The translations under genes were made by a program, and so were the position numbers. Shown here piece after piece: positions 44,307 to 53,159 of a DNA stretch of 64,000 nt (within the stretch, counting starts at the first letter, position 1; each line of letters opens with the position of its first letter). The notes beneath the pieces are model-generated. The model made no database searches, was not told the origin of the DNA, and saw only the letters and a program-made list of their open reading frames with translations. The stretch comes from Phytohabitans maris (GTDB taxonomy: Bacteria; Actinomycetota; Actinomycetes; Mycobacteriales; Micromonosporaceae): positions 1-64,000 of the forward strand of contig NZ_JAVHUY010000052.1 of NCBI RefSeq assembly GCF_031085175.1. The letters are read 5' to 3'.

Positions 44307-44621
44307 ATGAAGGCCACCTACGGCTTCCGGGCCACGATGACGGCGAAGCCCGGCAAGGGGGACGAGCTCGTCGACCTGCTGCTCAGCGGGCCGACCGAGG
44401 GGCCGGCCGCGGACGACGCGTGCGTCGTGTTCCTGGTCACCCGTTCCACGTCCAACCCCGACGTCGTGCACCTCGTCGAGGGGTGGGCGAGCGAGGAGGC
44501 GCACCAGAAGGTGTTCGAGAGCGAGGCGGCCAAGGCGTACACGGCGCGGTTCGGGCCGCTGCTCGACGGCGAGTCCCAGTACGGCGACGAGGTCCCGGTC
44601 GGTGGAAAGGCGAACCTCTGA
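44307..44621 (+). CDS. Antibiotic-biosynthesis-monooxygenase (ABM) domain protein
   Basis: A 104-residue small protein with the ABM ferredoxin-like fold: YGFRATMTAKPGKGDELVDLLL, ACVVFLVTRSTSNPDVVHLVEGWASEEAHQKVFES. Such proteins act as cofactor-free monooxygenases or dimeric binding proteins. CAGGAGGG precedes the ATG. It overlaps the esterase gene by TGATG, so the two act as a pair. Confidence 0.82.
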   Translation: MKATYGFRATMTAKPGKGDELVDLLLSGPTEGPAADDACVVFLVTRSTSNPDVVHLVEGWASEEAHQKVFESEAAKAYTARFGPLLDGESQYGDEVPVGGKANL

Positions 44622-45583
44622 TGGCCGCCCGACCCGGCGTCGACCCCGAGCTCGGCGCGCTGCTGGCCGCCATGCCGCTCGGCGGCACGCTCAGCACCGA
44701 GCTCCTCGCGCAGATCCGCCCGCTCGCCACGGTACCGGCGCAGACCGCCCTTGACGGCCGCGCGGTCGAGCGGCGCGACGTCACCGCGCCCGGCCCGGAC
44801 GGCGCGGAGATCCCGCTCACCATCCTCAGCCCGGCCGGCGCCGACCCCGCCACGCCAGCGCCGCTGGTCTACTGGGCCCACGGCGGCGGGATGGTCATGG
44901 GCGACCGCTTCTCGCAGATCGACATCCCGCTCGACTGGCTCGACCTCTTCGGCGCGATCGTGGTCACCGTGGACTACCGGCTGGCGCCCGAGGTCGGCGG
45001 CGCCACGCTCGTCGAGGACTGCTACCACGGCCTGCTCTGGGCCGCCGGGCACGCCAAGGAGCTCGGCGCCGACCCGGACCGGATCGTCGTGGCGGGCGCC
45101 AGCGCGGGCGGCGGCCTCACCGCCGGGCTCACGCTGATGGCCCGTGACCTGGGTACCCCGGCGATCGCCGCCCAGGTGCTGATCTGCCCCATGCTCGACC
45201 ACCGGGGCGTCACCGCGTCCAGCCACCAGTTCTCCGGCGAGCCGGGCGTCTGGACCCGGGAGATGAACGAGTTCGGCTGGCGCTCGGTCCTCGGCGACCG
45301 CACCGGCGGCGACGTGCCCGCGTACGTCTCCCCCGCGCTCGCCGACGACCTCTCCGGGCTCCCCACCACGTACGTCGACGCCGGCTCGGCCGAGGTCTTC
45401 CGGGACGAGGACGTCACGTACGCCACCCGGATCTGGGCGGCCGGCGGCCAGGCCGAGCTGCACGTGTGGGCGGGCGGCGTGCACGGGTTCGACGCGCTCT
45501 TCCCGGCGGCGCGGATCTCGACCGCCGCGCGGGCCGCGCGCAACGCCTGGCTGGCCCGGGTCCTGAACCACCAGGATCGGTGA
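44621..45583 (+). CDS. Alpha/beta-hydrolase fold-3 (HSL-type) esterase
   Basis: A 320-residue esterase. VYWAHGGGMVMGD is the oxyanion motif, VVAGASAGGGLTAGLTL holds the nucleophile Ser, a Glu or Asp near YVDAGSAEVFRDEDV is the acid and GGVHGFDAL has the His. The N-terminal cap is present. It is coupled to the ABM gene. Short acyl esters are the usual substrates of the family. Confidence 0.87.
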   Translation: MAARPGVDPELGALLAAMPLGGTLSTELLAQIRPLATVPAQTALDGRAVERRDVTAPGPDGAEIPLTILSPAGADPATPAPLVYWAHGGGMVMGDRFSQIDIPLDWLDLFGAIVVTVDYRLAPEVGGATLVEDCYHGLLWAAGHAKELGADPDRIVVAGASAGGGLTAGLTLMARDLGTPAIAAQVLICPMLDHRGVTASSHQFSGEPGVWTREMNEFGWRSVLGDRTGGDVPAYVSPALADDLSGLPTTYVDAGSAEVFRDEDVTYATRIWAAGGQAELHVWAGGVHGFDALFPAARISTAARAARNAWLARVLNHQDR

Positions 45584-45679
45584 CGGTCACTTTGTCCTGA
45601 TAACGACAGTCGCCCTGCTTGCCGCGAGCACTCGGATTGGATGTGATTGGTCCGATCTGTTCACATCGCGGAGGATGGG

Positions 45680-46519
45680 ATGAAGGCCTCGCGGCGCTAC
45701 CTGCCGTCGCTGCTCTCGGCGGTGGCGCTGGCGGCCTGCGGCTCCGGCGGCGCACCCCCGCGCGGGACCAACCTGGCCACCCTGGTCAGCTCGAACAGCT
45801 GTACGGTGCGCGCCGCGGCTGGTGGCACGGCGGTCGACGTGGAGTTCGGCGTGCTGTACGTCAGCCCGGAGCCGGACCCGCCGCGGGTCGAGATCGAGGT
45901 CGCGGCGACCGGCGAGGTGAGCGCCACCAGCACGGCCACGCTCGACCAGGGCATCACGCGGGTCACCGTCCGGCTGCCGCTGACGGGGGCCGGGACCGCG
46001 CGCACGTACCAGCAGCGGATCGCGATCGACGCGGGCGAGGCGGTGGCCGAGTTCGACGAGAGCGAACGCGACAACGGCCTCGTCGTCCTCGTACCGGTGC
46101 CGGCCGCGCCACGGGCGGACACCGAGGTGCCCTGCCGCTTCGTCCACCCCGGCGACCCGACGCCGCCACCGGTCGAGCCGGCCAACCCGGTCGTCCTCGA
46201 CCTCGCGTCCAGCCTGGCCCCCGCGATACCCGCGCCCGGCGCCCGGTTCACCGTGCGGCTGGCGTTCACCAACCGCAGCACGCTGGCCGCGGGCCCGGTC
46301 ACCGCCGTCGTCACGATCCAGCGGACGGACGGCCGGGGCCCGCGCGAGGCGTTCCGGGACACGCTGGCGATCGGCGGCCTCGCCCGGAGCACGGTGGCCG
46401 AGACGGCCGTCGAGCGGGGCCTGCCCACCGGCGGCTACTCGCTGCACGTCGAGATCCGCCCGGCCGCCGGCTCGAACGTCCGCCCCCGCACCTACCCCGA
46501 CCGCCCCTTCGCCATCTAA
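45680..46519 (+). CDS. Lipoprotein with immunoglobulin-like (CARDB-like) repeats, unknown function
   Basis: A 279-residue lipoprotein: MKASRRYLPSLLSAVALAAC has a basic start, a hydrophobic core and the lipobox LAAC. Two beta-rich segments resemble CARDB/Ig-like modules; the second starts NPVVLDLASSLAPAIPAPGARFTVRLAF. It has no catalytic motif. GGAGGATGGG precedes the ATG. A GTGACGGTCAC palindrome overlaps the previous gene's stop. Confidence 0.6.
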   Translation: MKASRRYLPSLLSAVALAACGSGGAPPRGTNLATLVSSNSCTVRAAAGGTAVDVEFGVLYVSPEPDPPRVEIEVAATGEVSATSTATLDQGITRVTVRLPLTGAGTARTYQQRIAIDAGEAVAEFDESERDNGLVVLVPVPAAPRADTEVPCRFVHPGDPTPPPVEPANPVVLDLASSLAPAIPAPGARFTVRLAFTNRSTLAAGPVTAVVTIQRTDGRGPREAFRDTLAIGGLARSTVAETAVERGLPTGGYSLHVEIRPAAGSNVRPRTYPDRPFAI

Positions 46520-46554
46520 GCCCGAAAGAGCACCGGCGGCGCTCCCCCACAGCG

Positions 46555-46608
46555 GTGATCGAAGCTCCCGTCAAGTCGTTCTAGCGACGTGACGGGAGCT
46601 TCGATCAC
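46555..46608. repeat. 54-bp palindrome, CTAG loop, with compensatory arm changes
   Basis: The arm reads CTCCCGTCA where the other copies have CTCCCCTCA, and the opposite arm changes to match (TGACGGGAG). Pairing is therefore kept while the sequence differs. One mismatch remains next to the loop TTCTAG. Confidence 0.85.
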
Positions 46609-46660
46609 CGGGCCATGCGCGGGCTCTCGGGTGCGGCGGCGGGTGCGTCTCTATGGTGGG

Positions 46661-47782
46661 GTGGTGGCACCGCTGCCGCTGCCGGCCAACACGCCGCGGT
46701 CGTTCTACCGCGGCGCGGGGCGCCTGCACGCCTTCCGGGGGATCGCGGCGCCGGACGACCCCTACTACCCGGAGGACTGGATCGGCTCGACCACCAGCCG
46801 CTTCGGGCAGGCGCCGGCCGGGTTGACGGTTCTGCCGGGCGGGGAGTCGCTGGCCGCGGCGGTCGCCGCCCGGCCCGGGTGGTGGCTGGGCGAGGAGCAC
46901 GTGGCCGCGCACGGCGCCGACCCGACCGTCCTGGTCAAGCTGCTCGACGCCGGCCAGCGGCTGCCGCTGCACGTCCACCCGGACCGGCGGTTCGCGGGTG
47001 CGCACCTCGCCTCGCCGTACGGCAAGACCGAGGCGTGGGTGGTCCTCGAGGCGGGGCCGGACGCGTTCGTCCACCTGGGCTTCGCGCGGGACGTCTCCGC
47101 GGCGGAGCTCGCCGGCTGGGTGGCCGGCCAGCGGATCGGCGAGATGCTCGCCGCGACCAACCGGGTGCCGGTCCGGGCCGGCGACGCCATCCTCTGCCCG
47201 GCCGGGCTGCCGCACGCGATCGGCGAGGGCGTCCTGCTCGTGGAGGTGCAGGAGCCGACCGACTTCTCGGTGCTGCTGGAGTGGGAGGGCTTCACCAGCG
47301 GCCCGGACGCCGGCCACCTCGGCCTCGGCTACGACCTGGCGCTGTCCTGTGTGGACCGTCGAGAGTGGACGCCGGAGCGGCTGCGTGGGCTGTGGGGGTC
47401 GGGCGGGGCGCGTCCACTGCCGGCGGCGGCCGACCCGTTCTTCACCGTCGAGCGCCTCCGCCCGGCCGCGACAAGCCCGCCGGAGCCGGCGAACGCGCCA
47501 GTGCGGCCGAGCCCGACCGAGCCGCCGGGCGCGCCAGGACGGCCGAGCCCGACCGAGCCGGCGGGCGCGCCGGAGGCGGTGAGCGTGCTGGAGGCGGTGA
47601 GCGTGCTGGAGGCGGGGTTCTCGATCCTGGTGGTGACCGCCGGCGCGGGCTCGCTGGAGGCGGAGCACGGGGCGCCGCTGACCGTCCGGGCCGGCGACAC
47701 GGTGCTCGTACCGTTCGGCGCGGGACGCTGCGCCCTGCGCGGCCCGGTCGAGGCCGTCCGCTGCGCGCCGTCCCGGGCGTGA
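46661..47782 (+). CDS. Class I mannose-6-phosphate-isomerase-like cupin protein
   Basis: About 373 residues. NTPRSFYRGAGRL and EDWIGSTT open the protein. LPLHVHPDRRFA carries zinc-ligand histidines, GKTEAWVVLEA the Glu, and AGLPHAIGEGVLLVEVQEPTDFS a later His, as in type I phosphomannose isomerases and related sugar isomerases. A Pro-rich linker with internal duplications (RPSPTEP twice, EAVSVL twice) precedes the final cupin strand block. The GTG at 46661 or 46664 is the start. It may interconvert mannose- and fructose-6-phosphate, or a related sugar. Confidence 0.75.
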   Translation: MVAPLPLPANTPRSFYRGAGRLHAFRGIAAPDDPYYPEDWIGSTTSRFGQAPAGLTVLPGGESLAAAVAARPGWWLGEEHVAAHGADPTVLVKLLDAGQRLPLHVHPDRRFAGAHLASPYGKTEAWVVLEAGPDAFVHLGFARDVSAAELAGWVAGQRIGEMLAATNRVPVRAGDAILCPAGLPHAIGEGVLLVEVQEPTDFSVLLEWEGFTSGPDAGHLGLGYDLALSCVDRREWTPERLRGLWGSGGARPLPAAADPFFTVERLRPAATSPPEPANAPVRPSPTEPPGAPGRPSPTEPAGAPEAVSVLEAVSVLEAGFSILVVTAGAGSLEAEHGAPLTVRAGDTVLVPFGAGRCALRGPVEAVRCAPSRA

Positions 47783-47890
47783 CCCGGGCGTCCCTGGTGG
47801 ACGGCCGCACCGGCGGCCCCCGGACCGGGGCGCGGCGGCCCGTGGCGGCCCGCCGACCGGGTGCCGGGGAGCGCTCCACCATGGATGATC

Positions 47891-47919
47891 TTGTTCGGAG
47901 TGCGGGCATTGGGTAGTGT
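47891..47919 (+). promoter_or_regulatory. Candidate vegetative promoter
   Basis: TTGTTC, 17 bases, TAGTGT lies 37 bases upstream of the membrane-protein start and fits the consensus for the housekeeping sigma factor. It would drive the three-gene unit 47956-51512. Confidence 0.5.
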
Positions 47920-47955
47920 CGCCTCACCCTTGGGGAAACACGGGTGGGAGGGCGG

Positions 47956-49020
47956 ATGCGGTCGTTGCAGCTTGCCCGGTTCGTCCGCGCGCTGCGCTGG
48001 ATGGTCCGCCGCCCCGGGTGGCTCCTGGTGACCGGGCTCGGCCTGGCGACCGCCCTCGCGCTGCTGGTCTACGGGGCCGCCGGCACCGGCGACGGCGTGC
48101 CCAACGCGGCGCTCAACCTCGGCACCAGCATGCTCGGCGCCCTCATCACCGTCGCCGTGATCGGGCCGATCATCCGGTACGTGCAGGAGGGGACGGTCCG
48201 CGAGCACGGGCGGCTCGACTACACGTGGTTCAGCGACCAGGTCACCGACGCCACCCAGCAGGTGCAGATCCTCACCACGTTCTCCAACGTGCTGGACCAC
48301 CCGGCGACCGACCGGTTCCTGCGCGGGCTGCGCGCCGCGCTCGGCCGCGAGGCGCAGGTGCGGATCCTGCTGCTCAACCCCACCTCGCTCGCCGCCGACC
48401 TGCGCCAGCAGGAGCTGGCCGGCGGCCACGTGCGCCTCTCGGTGCAGCGCGAGATCATGCGCAACCTGCGCCGCCTCGCCCCCTTCGAGGCCGAGCTGGG
48501 CGAGCGCGACCGGACCCGCTTCCACGTCCGGCTCTACGACGCCTCCGCCTCGATCACCCTGTACCGCTGGGACGACCGCGCGCTCGTCTCGTTCCTGCCG
48601 ATCGGGCGCTTCTCCGAGTTCGGGGCGCAGCTCGAGGTGACCATGCGCTCGCCGCTGGGCGAGTTCATCGAGCAGCGCTTCGAGGAGCTGTGGGACGACC
48701 GGGCCACCATCACGATGGCCGACTTCCTCCACCTCGGCGTGACGCTGGTCGAGGAGGACCACACCGCCCGGCACCTCCAGGCCCGGTACGTGGAGCACGA
48801 GGAGGTCTGCTATGTGGTGCACAGCGAGGTGCTCGCGGCGATGGCCCGGCGCCCGCCGAGCCTGCGGGCCTTCCTGCGTGGCGACCCGTCGGTGTTGCAT
48901 GATCTGGTTATCGTGGACAGCCAGGATCCGGAGCTACACGAGGCTCTGGACATGGCCTTCGTGGAGAAGTACGACGTACACGCACACTCCTTCGTGGGCC
49001 TGCTTCCGCTGCCGGCGTGA
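47956..49020 (+). CDS. Membrane-anchored protein with a PLD-like cytoplasmic domain, unknown function
   Basis: A 354-residue protein with two N-terminal membrane helices (about 25-45 and 55-75) and a soluble part of about 270 residues. VRILLLNPTSLAADLRQQEL and FHVRLYDASASITLYRWDDRALVSFLPIG, followed by SPLGEFIEQRFEELWDD, resemble phospholipase-D-fold sensor domains, but the catalytic HxK motifs are not seen. It starts a unit of three genes with gaps of 12 and 29 bases. The ATG is preceded by GGGAGGGCGG. The function is not recognised. Confidence 0.6.
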   Translation: MRSLQLARFVRALRWMVRRPGWLLVTGLGLATALALLVYGAAGTGDGVPNAALNLGTSMLGALITVAVIGPIIRYVQEGTVREHGRLDYTWFSDQVTDATQQVQILTTFSNVLDHPATDRFLRGLRAALGREAQVRILLLNPTSLAADLRQQELAGGHVRLSVQREIMRNLRRLAPFEAELGERDRTRFHVRLYDASASITLYRWDDRALVSFLPIGRFSEFGAQLEVTMRSPLGEFIEQRFEELWDDRATITMADFLHLGVTLVEEDHTARHLQARYVEHEEVCYVVHSEVLAAMARRPPSLRAFLRGDPSVLHDLVIVDSQDPELHEALDMAFVEKYDVHAHSFVGLLPLPA

Positions 49021-49032
49021 CCGGGCCGCGAC

Positions 49033-50106
49033 GTGATCCTCGCCGTCGTGGGCAGCGGGTCGCTCGCCCGGGCCACCTGCCTCGCACTGTCCACAGCGGA
49101 CACTTCGGCCGGCTTGTCGGTGGTCCTGCTCGCCCGCGACGGCAAGGCCGCCGCCGGCATCTGTCACATCGCGGGGGTACGCGCGGCGCTGTCCCGGCGG
49201 CCGGTGCGCTTCACCGCGGTACCCGTCGATCCGACCGACCCCGCCGCGGTGGGTGCGGCGCTCGCGGCGGCGGCGCCCGACGGCGTCCTGGTCTGCGCCT
49301 CCACCCAGTCGCCGTGGGAGCCCGCCGACCGCCCCTCGGCCTGGACCGCGCTGCTGCGCCGCGCCGGTTTCGGGCTGACCCTGCCGTTCCAGGCGCAGGT
49401 GGCGCTCGCGGTCGGCGCGGCCCTGCGCCGCTCCCACCCGGCCGCGTTCCTGGTCAACGCCGCCTTCCCGGACGCGGTCAACCCGCTGCTCACCGCCTGT
49501 GACGTGCCGGTGGTCTCCGGGGTGGGCAACGTCGCCATCCTCGCGGCCGCCCTGCAGGCCGCGCTGGGCCTGCCCGACCAGGCGCGGCTGCACGTGATCG
49601 GCCACCACCTGCACCTGCACGCCCCCGCCGACCCGGGCGACGAGGCGCTGGTCTGGCTCGACGGCACCCGGCTCGACGGCGTCACGGACCTGCTCGCCGC
49701 GGACCGCTCGACGGGCGACGGGCGCGGCCGCAACGACGTCACCGGCCTGCTCGCCGCGGAGCTGGTCACCACCCTGCTCACCGGCGCGACGCGGGACACC
49801 CATCTGCCCGGTGTCGCGGGGCTCCCCGGCGGGTACCCTGTGCGGATCACCGCGGGCGAGGTCGCGCTGCGCCTGCCCCCTGGCGTCGACCGGGACCAGG
49901 CGGTCGAGGCCAACAGGAGGTGGGCCCTGCGGGACGGCGCGCTCGTCGAGGACGGCCGGGTGCGGTTCGGGCCGTCGGTCGCGGGCGCGCTCGCGCCGCT
50001 GCTGCCGGCGTACGCGGAGGGCTTCGCCGCCGGCGAGGTCGCCGAGGCCACCGCGGCGTTCCAGGCCCTGCGCGAGCGGCTGCGGTCACAGCCGGTGACG
50101 AGTTGA
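49033..50106 (+). CDS. Rossmann-fold protein resembling lactate/malate dehydrogenases
   Basis: A 357-residue protein. VVGSGSLARATCLALS is a nucleotide-binding loop, FLVNAAFPDAVNPLLTACDVPVVSGVGN matches the NP-containing stretch of lactate/malate dehydrogenases, and VIGHHLHLHAP lies where their catalytic His is found. The C-terminus is diverged and helical. Reaction unknown. It is encoded between the membrane protein and the PLP-enzyme-like gene and probably works on the same small molecule. Confidence 0.55.
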   Translation: MILAVVGSGSLARATCLALSTADTSAGLSVVLLARDGKAAAGICHIAGVRAALSRRPVRFTAVPVDPTDPAAVGAALAAAAPDGVLVCASTQSPWEPADRPSAWTALLRRAGFGLTLPFQAQVALAVGAALRRSHPAAFLVNAAFPDAVNPLLTACDVPVVSGVGNVAILAAALQAALGLPDQARLHVIGHHLHLHAPADPGDEALVWLDGTRLDGVTDLLAADRSTGDGRGRNDVTGLLAAELVTTLLTGATRDTHLPGVAGLPGGYPVRITAGEVALRLPPGVDRDQAVEANRRWALRDGALVEDGRVRFGPSVAGALAPLLPAYAEGFAAGEVAEATAAFQALRERLRSQPVTS

Positions 50107-50135
50107 GCCCCGGACCATCGGAGAGGAACCAGCCC

Positions 50136-51512
50136 GTGCGTAACCCCACCGTGCCGCCGATGACCTCCGGCAACCTGCTGCTCGACTTCTACGACCGGCT
50201 GCCCGAGGTGGTCGCGCACTGCGTACCCGACCCGGCGCCGGTCGCCGACCCGGTCGTCTTCTCGCCCGGTTTCGCCCTCCCCGAGCTCGACGACGCGGTC
50301 CGCGCCTTCCTCTCCGCCGCCACCGCGCGCTGGCAGCCGGTCGGCGAGTACCGGGGGCACCGGGTCACGCTGCTCGACCTCACCGGCAACCCCGGCACCC
50401 ACACCACCAAGACGTACGCCTCGCTGCTGATCGTGGCCCGGGCGGTGGCGCACATCCGGCGCACCGGACGGTCCCTGATGATCGTCTCGCCGACCTCGGC
50501 CAACAAGGGCGTGGCCCTGCGCGACGCGGTGCTGCGGGCGCTCGACGCCGGCCTGGTCGGCCCCGAGGAGCTGCGGGTGGTCACGCTCGCCCCGCAGTCC
50601 GGCCGGCACAAGCTGCGCGCCAGCCGGCTCTCCACCGACCCGGCGCTGCGCGCGCTCAACCCCCAGCTGCTCTACACCGGCAAGGAGCCGGAGGCGGTCA
50701 AGTCGCTCGCCCGCGACTACGTGCGCGAGCACGCCGCCGCGTGGCACGCCCGCGGTGTGGACGTGTGGTTCTCGCTCGAACTGAGCAACTACATGGTGGC
50801 AGACGCCAGCCGGGCCCTCTTCGAGCAGCGGGTCGACCCGATCGACGCGGCCGCCCGGCCGCGGCTGCACGCGCACGCGGTCTCGTCCGCGTTCGGCCTG
50901 CTCGGGTACCACGCCGGGCGGTCGCTGCTGGAGGCCTCGGGCGCGGCGAGCGAGGCCAGCCGCCCGGCCAGCCTGCTCGTGCAGCACCTCGCCACGGCTG
51001 ACATGGTGCTCTCGCTGCGCGCTGCGGCGGGCGCGGCTCCCACCCCGCCGGCGTACCCGCTGGACCCGGCGACCGGCCTCTTCCGCCAGGCCGGCGACGA
51101 CCCGCGCTTCCCGGCGACGACGTACGACCCGGGCGAGGTGCTCGACGCCACGTTCTACACCCACCGGCCGGTCACGTCCGGCCCGATGAACGAGATCATC
51201 GCCCGCTTCGGCGGCGACGGGATCGTCGTCTCGCTCGCCGAGTGCGTCGCCCGCTACCCGTACCTGCGTACCTGGCTCGGCGCGGCGCTGCCGCTGCTGC
51301 CGGCCGACTTCCGGACGTTGCGGGAGTGGTCGACGGTGATGGCGTTCACCGGCGTGACCAACGCGATCGACCGCGGCCTCGTGGCGCCCGGCCGCGACGT
51401 CGTGGTGCACGGCACCGGCTGCTACGCCGACGCCAACCTCGAACCGCTCTGCGGCGACGGCCTCGTCGAGGTGGCGGACCCGGCCGACATCGCCGCCGCC
51501 GTCCGCCCCTGA
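50136..51512 (+). CDS. DUF6002-like protein, possibly a fold-type II PLP enzyme
   Basis: A 458-residue protein beginning near MTSGNLLLDFYDRLP. The stretch LTGNPGTHTTKTYASLL carries a Lys where fold-type II PLP enzymes (threonine synthase group) hold the cofactor, and IVSPTSANKGVALRDAVLRA resembles their phosphate/substrate loop. HAVSSAFGLLGYHAG and VVVHGTGCYAD may bind the cofactor phosphate. The DUF6002 assignment is from memory. GTG at 50136 with GGAGAGGAA before it. It ends the unit that starts at 47956. Confidence 0.5.
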   Translation: MRNPTVPPMTSGNLLLDFYDRLPEVVAHCVPDPAPVADPVVFSPGFALPELDDAVRAFLSAATARWQPVGEYRGHRVTLLDLTGNPGTHTTKTYASLLIVARAVAHIRRTGRSLMIVSPTSANKGVALRDAVLRALDAGLVGPEELRVVTLAPQSGRHKLRASRLSTDPALRALNPQLLYTGKEPEAVKSLARDYVREHAAAWHARGVDVWFSLELSNYMVADASRALFEQRVDPIDAAARPRLHAHAVSSAFGLLGYHAGRSLLEASGAASEASRPASLLVQHLATADMVLSLRAAAGAAPTPPAYPLDPATGLFRQAGDDPRFPATTYDPGEVLDATFYTHRPVTSGPMNEIIARFGGDGIVVSLAECVARYPYLRTWLGAALPLLPADFRTLREWSTVMAFTGVTNAIDRGLVAPGRDVVVHGTGCYADANLEPLCGDGLVEVADPADIAAAVRP

Positions 51513-51539
51513 CCCCAGCCTGGCGGGCCGGGTCGGGGG

Positions 51540-52013
51540 TCAGGATGCCTGGAGCTCCGGGTAGCCGTAGAGGTCGAGCAGGCGGGTGCGGGTGGCCTGG
51601 AGGCGGTCGAGCATGACGGCCATGAAGCGGCCGGTGAGCTCGTACCCGAGCTCGGGGTCGTCGGCCATGAGGTGGCGGACGCCGGCGGCGTTGAACTCGA
51701 TCGCCCGGACCGGCTCGACGGCGACCGCGCCGAACTGCCACTGCCGGGGCGGGAAGAGCCAGGACCAGCCGAGGACCGAGCCGGGTTCGAGCGTCTCGAT
51801 GACCACGTCACCGCGGCCCGGGGTGTTCAGGTCGAGCGCGACCCGCCCGGTGCGCAGCAGCCAGAAGCGCAGCGCCGGCCGGCCGGCCGTGAAGAGCCGG
51901 TGGCCGAGGTTGCGGTAGACGGGGTGCGCCCAGGCGGTGAGCCGGTCCAACGAGGACGGCGCCAGGCCGTCGAGGAACGGATGCTCGGCGAGCAGGGTGC
52001 GCGTGCTGGTCAT
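51540..52013 (-). CDS. Cyclic-nucleotide-binding-domain protein without a DNA-binding domain
   Basis: A 157-residue protein made of one CNMP-binding barrel: FLDGLAPSSLDRLTAWAHPV, RNLGHRLFTAGRPALRFWLLRTGRVAL, GDVVIETLEPGSVLGWSWLF and FNAAGVRHLMADDPELGYEL. The Crp-type helix-turn-helix is missing. It lies downstream of GAPDH in the hypoxia island. The conserved Arg contacting cyclic AMP is not obvious, so the ligand may differ. Confidence 0.75.
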   Translation of the reverse strand: MTSTRTLLAEHPFLDGLAPSSLDRLTAWAHPVYRNLGHRLFTAGRPALRFWLLRTGRVALDLNTPGRGDVVIETLEPGSVLGWSWLFPPRQWQFGAVAVEPVRAIEFNAAGVRHLMADDPELGYELTGRFMAVMLDRLQATRTRLLDLYGYPELQAS

Positions 52014-52038
52014 GGCTGGTTCCCTTCCTGAGTACGCC

Positions 52039-52068
52039 GTCGGGCTCGGCGATGGGGCCGAGCCCGAC
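52039..52068 (-). terminator. Hairpin between GAPDH and the cyclic-nucleotide-domain gene
   Basis: GTCGGGCTCGGC, six bases, and GCCGAGCCCGAC form a perfect 12-bp stem 60 bases after the GAPDH stop. There is no T-run, as is common for actinomycete terminators. Some read-through into the next gene is possible. Confidence 0.6.
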
Positions 52069-52130
52069 TCGCCTGGCGCCGGCGGTTGGTTCGTCTTGGC
52101 CGCTCCCCCGGGTGATCGGGATGGTGGTCG

Positions 52131-53141
52131 TCAGCCCTTGCCGGCGATCAGTGTGGTGAGGTCGATGAGGCGGTTGGTGTAGCCCCACTCGTTGTCGTAC
52201 CAGCCGAAGACCTTGACCAGCGTCCCCGACGACTGGGTCAGCGCGGCGTCGAAGACGCACGAGGCCGGGTCGCCGACGATGTCGCGGGAGACCAGTGGCC
52301 GGTCCGCGTAGCGCAGCACGCCGGTGAGGGCCCCGCTGGCCGCCGCCGCGAACGCCTCGTTGATCTCGGCGACCGTGGCCGGGACGGCGAGCTCGGCGGT
52401 CAGGTCGACGATCGAGCCGTCCTCCACCGGCACCCGCAGCGCGACGCCGTCCAGCCGCCCGGCCGCCAGCGGCAGTACCAGGCCGATCGCCTTGGCCGCG
52501 CCGGTGCTGGTCGGGATGATGTTGACGGCCGCCGAGCGGGCCCGGCGCAGGTCCTTGTGCGGGGTGTCGAGCACGGCCTGGTCGTTCGTGTACGCGTGCA
52601 CGGTGGTCAGGTAGCCGCGGGAGAGGCCGAACGCGTCCTGCAGCACCTTCACCATCGGCGCGGCGCAGTTGGTGGTGCAGGAGGCGGCGGAGATCACCTG
52701 CTGCGCCGGGTCGTAGTCGGAGTCGTTGACCCCGAGCACGATCGTCGCGTCCACGTTCTTGCCCGGTGCGGAGATCAGCACCCGCCGCGCACCGGCCTTG
52801 AGGTGCCCGGCCGCCGCGTCCCGGGTACGCAGCTTGCCGGTCGCCTCGATCACGAGGTCGACGCCGATCCGCGCCCAGGGCAGCCGCTCCGGCTCGCGCT
52901 CGCGGAACGTCGCGATCCGGCGGCCGTCGACCACGATGTTCGTGTCCTCGAGGCTCACCTCGGCGTCGAGCGGGCCGAACGTCGAGTCGTACGCCAGCAG
53001 GTGCGCCAGGGTCGCCGGTTCCCACAGGTCGTTGACGGCGACGACCTCGTACCCCTCTTCGACGAGCCTCCGGTCGAGCAGCCCGCGAAGGTAGTTGCGA
53101 CCGATCCGGCCGAACCCGTTGATCGCGATGCGGTAGTTCAT
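52131..53141 (-). CDS. gap: Glyceraldehyde-3-phosphate dehydrogenase, type I
   Basis: A 336-residue enzyme that oxidises glyceraldehyde-3-phosphate with phosphate. INGFGRIGRNYLRG (7-20) and AVNDLW (35-40, Asp38 favouring NAD) bind the cofactor; Cys155 (SAASCTTNC) and His182 are catalytic; WYDNEWGYTNR is at the C-terminus. It follows the Rv1738-like gene after 18 bases, so it shares that gene's DevR-type promoter. This suggests a glycolytic isoform used under low oxygen. Confidence 0.92.
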   Translation of the reverse strand: MNYRIAINGFGRIGRNYLRGLLDRRLVEEGYEVVAVNDLWEPATLAHLLAYDSTFGPLDAEVSLEDTNIVVDGRRIATFREREPERLPWARIGVDLVIEATGKLRTRDAAAGHLKAGARRVLISAPGKNVDATIVLGVNDSDYDPAQQVISAASCTTNCAAPMVKVLQDAFGLSRGYLTTVHAYTNDQAVLDTPHKDLRRARSAAVNIIPTSTGAAKAIGLVLPLAAGRLDGVALRVPVEDGSIVDLTAELAVPATVAEINEAFAAAASGALTGVLRYADRPLVSRDIVGDPASCVFDAALTQSSGTLVKVFGWYDNEWGYTNRLIDLTTLIAGKG

Positions 53142-53159
53142 CTTCGTGCCTCCGGTGTC

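Noticed and set aside
45650-45680. GTTCACATCGCGGAGG as a further IclR operator before the lipoprotein gene
   Set aside because: Only one half-site matches and the second half coincides with the ribosome-binding site, so chance is more likely.
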